From NCBI GenBank assembly GCA_913009915.1, contig CAJVYZ010000106.1:1-8180 (forward strand): a stretch of DNA of 8,180 bases. The letters run 5' to 3'. This DNA is from an uncultured Gemmatimonadota bacterium. Its GTDB lineage: Bacteria; Gemmatimonadota; Gemmatimonadetes; Gemmatimonadales; GWC2-71-9. This document shows positions 7,484 through 8,180 of this stretch, in pieces. The first letter of the stretch is position 1. Every line of letters begins with the position of its first letter. Under the pieces are notes generated by a model. That model saw only the letters and a program-made list of their open reading frames with translations, was not told the origin of the DNA and did no database searches. The position numbers and the translations under genes were made by a program.

Positions 7484-7499
7484 CACTACTCGGCAGCCA

Positions 7500-7760
7500 T
7501 TAGTGACGGAGCCCGAGCTCCTCGATGAGGGACCGATATCCCTCAAGATCTTTTCGCTTGAGATAGCTCAGCAGGCGGCGACGGGTCCCGACCATCTTCA
7601 GCAAACCCTGGCGACTGTGGTGGTCCTTGGGGTGCTGGCGGAAATGGTCGGTGAGGTCGTTGATCCGCGCGGTGAGAATGGCGATCTGCACGTTGGCGGA
7701 GCCACTGTCACCCTCGTGCCGCGCGTACTTGGTAATGACGCTCTGCTTGTCTACAGTCAT
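7500..7760 (-). CDS. rpsO: 30S ribosomal protein S15
   Basis: S15 binds the central domain of 16S rRNA early in 30S assembly and contributes to an intersubunit bridge. The 86-residue product matches the family throughout: the N-terminal helix with [23 protein letters not shown], the rRNA-binding loop segment [29 protein letters not shown], and the C-terminal [12 protein letters not shown]. The usual length is 88-89. A TTG at 7784 would add eight residues, but the ATG at 7758-7760 gives the normal N-terminus (MTVDKQSVI) and has the Shine-Dalgarno AGAGGAAG (7771-7778) 10 nt upstream. It precedes pnp as in many bacteria and follows the 3' end of the site-2 protease gene, with about 124 bp between them. 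Confidence 0.97.
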   Translation of the reverse strand: MTVDKQSVITKYARHEGDSGSANVQIAILTARINDLTDHFRQHPKDHHSRQGLLKMVGTRRRLLSYLKRKDLEGYRSLIEELGLRH

Positions 7761-7770
7761 GCTTCTGGTG

Positions 7771-7778
7771 CTTCCTCT
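7771..7778 (-). promoter_or_regulatory. Shine-Dalgarno for rpsO
   Basis: The minus strand reads AGAGGAAG, ending 10 nt before the ATG at 7758-7760. It supports the ATG start over the upstream in-frame TTG at 7784, which this site could not serve. Confidence 0.7.
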
Positions 7779-7781
7779 ACT

Positions 7782-7798
7782 CAAGTCTCAAAGTCTTG
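7782..7798 (-). promoter_or_regulatory. Small hairpin in the rpsO leader
   Basis: On the minus strand CAAG and CTTG pair around a further C-G pair, with one A-A mismatch and a 5-nt loop, within a 17-nt element. It ends 3 nt before the rpsO Shine-Dalgarno. S15 is known to repress its own translation through leader RNA structures that differ among bacteria. This is a possible site, but the stem is weak and could be chance. Confidence 0.2.
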
Positions 7799-7807
7799 TA
7801 AGCCTAG

Positions 7808-7837
7808 AAAGTAAACGTAGTTGCGACCCAATGGCAA
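7808..7837 (-). promoter_or_regulatory. Candidate sigma-70-type promoter for rpsO
   Basis: The minus strand has TTGCCA (7832-7837; 5 of 6 with the -35 consensus), an 18-nt spacer and TACTTT (7808-7813; keeps the conserved T, A and final T of the -10 element). Transcription would begin near 7801, leaving a leader of about 40 nt before rpsO. The local sequence is AT-richer than its surroundings. Expression from here would supply rpsO, pnp and probably the genes downstream. Confidence 0.4.
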
Positions 7838-7839
7838 GA

Positions 7840-7856
7840 GAGAGAGCGGCTCTCCC
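7840..7856 (-). terminator. Weak hairpin after the site-2 protease gene
   Basis: On the minus strand GGGAGAG and CTCTCTC can pair (7 bp, one G-U) around a CCG loop, 28 nt after the protease stop codon. The following bases are TCTTGCC, so there is no proper U-tract. It lies directly upstream of the candidate rpsO promoter, which is the right place for a terminator, but the evidence is thin. Confidence 0.3.
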
Positions 7857-7884
7857 AGCTGTGCCGCCCCCAGCCATCCCAACA

Positions 7885-8139
7885 TTAGCCGAAGAAACCC
7901 CGAAACAGCCGGCTCAAGTCGTTCCAGAAGGCCAGGCTCATCAGCATCAGAATCATTACCAGGCCCACTGCCGTCAGCCGTTCCCGCAGCTTGAGCGACA
8001 GCGGCCGGCGCAAGACACCCTCGGCCAGCAGAAATAGGAACTGTCCCCCGTCCAGCACCGGAATCGGCAGCAGGTTCAGCACCGCCAGATTGATCGAAAT
8101 CAGGGCCATGAACGCCAGGAACGGATCGAGCCCGGCCCG
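7885..8139 (-). CDS. rseP: RseP-type M50 site-2 protease, C-terminal part only
   Basis: C-terminal 84 residues of an intramembrane zinc metalloprotease of the RseP/RasP family, which cleaves anti-sigma factors and remnant signal peptides within the inner membrane. The segment SINLAVLNLLPIPVLDGGQ contains the family's second active-site motif N-x-x-P-x-P-x-LDGG, whose aspartate is a zinc ligand. A final membrane helix (about 56-72 of the fragment) and a short tail ending FRGFFG follow. The HExxH motif, PDZ domain(s) and first helices lie beyond the contig end. An ATG at 8107-8109 is internal and should not be taken as a start, since AGLDPFLAF continues the family match upstream of it. Upstream of position 8139 the frame runs into degraded adapter sequence, and the residues encoded there (LLPLFPSPTLFLS) are not real. 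The TAA stop is at 7885-7887. Confidence 0.88.
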   Translation of the reverse strand, partial: RAGLDPFLAFMALISINLAVLNLLPIPVLDGGQFLFLLAEGVLRRPLSLKLRERLTAVGLVMILMLMSLAFWNDLSRLFRGFFG

Positions 8140-8180
8140 AGATAGGAAGAGCGTGGGGGAGGGAAAGAGGGGAGAGAGCG
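8140..8180 (+). other. Degraded Illumina Read 1 adapter at contig end
   Basis: Aligned without gaps from 8140, this 41-nt end matches the reverse complement of the Illumina Read 1/universal adapter (AGATCGGAAGAGCGT...) at 32 positions. The blocks AGAT, GGAAGAGCGT and AGGGAAAGAG are exact. Of the nine differences, seven are G where the adapter has T or C, the pattern expected from low-quality read ends with G over-calling. The genomic sequence therefore stops at about 8139. Confidence 0.88.

Noticed and set aside
45..8139. Search for a novel system, mobile element, CRISPR array, tRNA or rRNA
   Set aside because: The insert is filled by nine recognisable housekeeping genes on one strand with short gaps; no direct-repeat array, transposase, integrase, toxin-antitoxin pair or RNA gene was seen.
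8140..8180. Purine-rich GA tract at the end that could look like a low-complexity repeat or a hydrophobic RseP segment
   Set aside because: It aligns without gaps to the reverse-complemented Read 1 adapter with mostly T/C-to-G errors, so it is a sequencing artefact.

Overview
The window is an 8.1 kb piece of a high-GC (roughly 60-65 % by eye) bacterial chromosome, almost certainly a short metagenomic or draft-assembly contig. Every recognisable gene lies on the minus strand. The two ends are not genomic. Positions 1-44 end in the Illumina Read 2 (index-side) adapter, and positions 8140-8180 match a badly miscalled reverse complement of the Illumina Read 1 adapter. The genomic insert is therefore about 45-8139, and both terminal genes are cut.

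Layout in the direction of transcription, right to left: the 3' end of an RseP-type M50 site-2 protease gene (7885-8139); a short intergenic region with a plausible promoter; rpsO (7500-7760); a strong hairpin; pnp (5328-7409, GTG start); an M16 zinc peptidase of the YmxG/MlpA type (4064-5320, TTG start); alanine dehydrogenase ald (2909-4021); dut (2454-2912, GTG start, 4-nt GTGA overlap with ald); a 71-bp gap; then mreB (1345-2382), mreC (502-1344) and mreD (45-498, missing its last few residues). mreB/mreC abut with no gap and mreC/mreD are separated by 3 bp.

Two conserved blocks are joined here. The first is the ribosome/RNA-decay block rpsO-pnp-M16 peptidase, an order also known from Bacillus-like genomes, here extended by ald and dut. 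The second is the mreBCD rod-shape block, which scaffolds peptidoglycan synthesis for cell elongation. The products are housekeeping: ribosomal protein S15, PNPase, dUTP hydrolysis, alanine/pyruvate interconversion, a cytoplasmic M16 protease, an intramembrane protease and the elongasome scaffold. A rod-shaped Gram-negative-type bacterium is suggested. Gemmatimonadota is my best guess from the gene order and protein style, but this is recollection-level inference and not proven by anything in the window.

I found no mobile element, CRISPR array, tRNA, rRNA, defence system or novel multigene system. The points worth a second look are the adapter sequence at both ends, which corrupts two protein ends, and a few candidate regulatory structures: the rpsO-pnp hairpin, a small hairpin at the rpsO ribosome binding site, and two similar candidate promoters.
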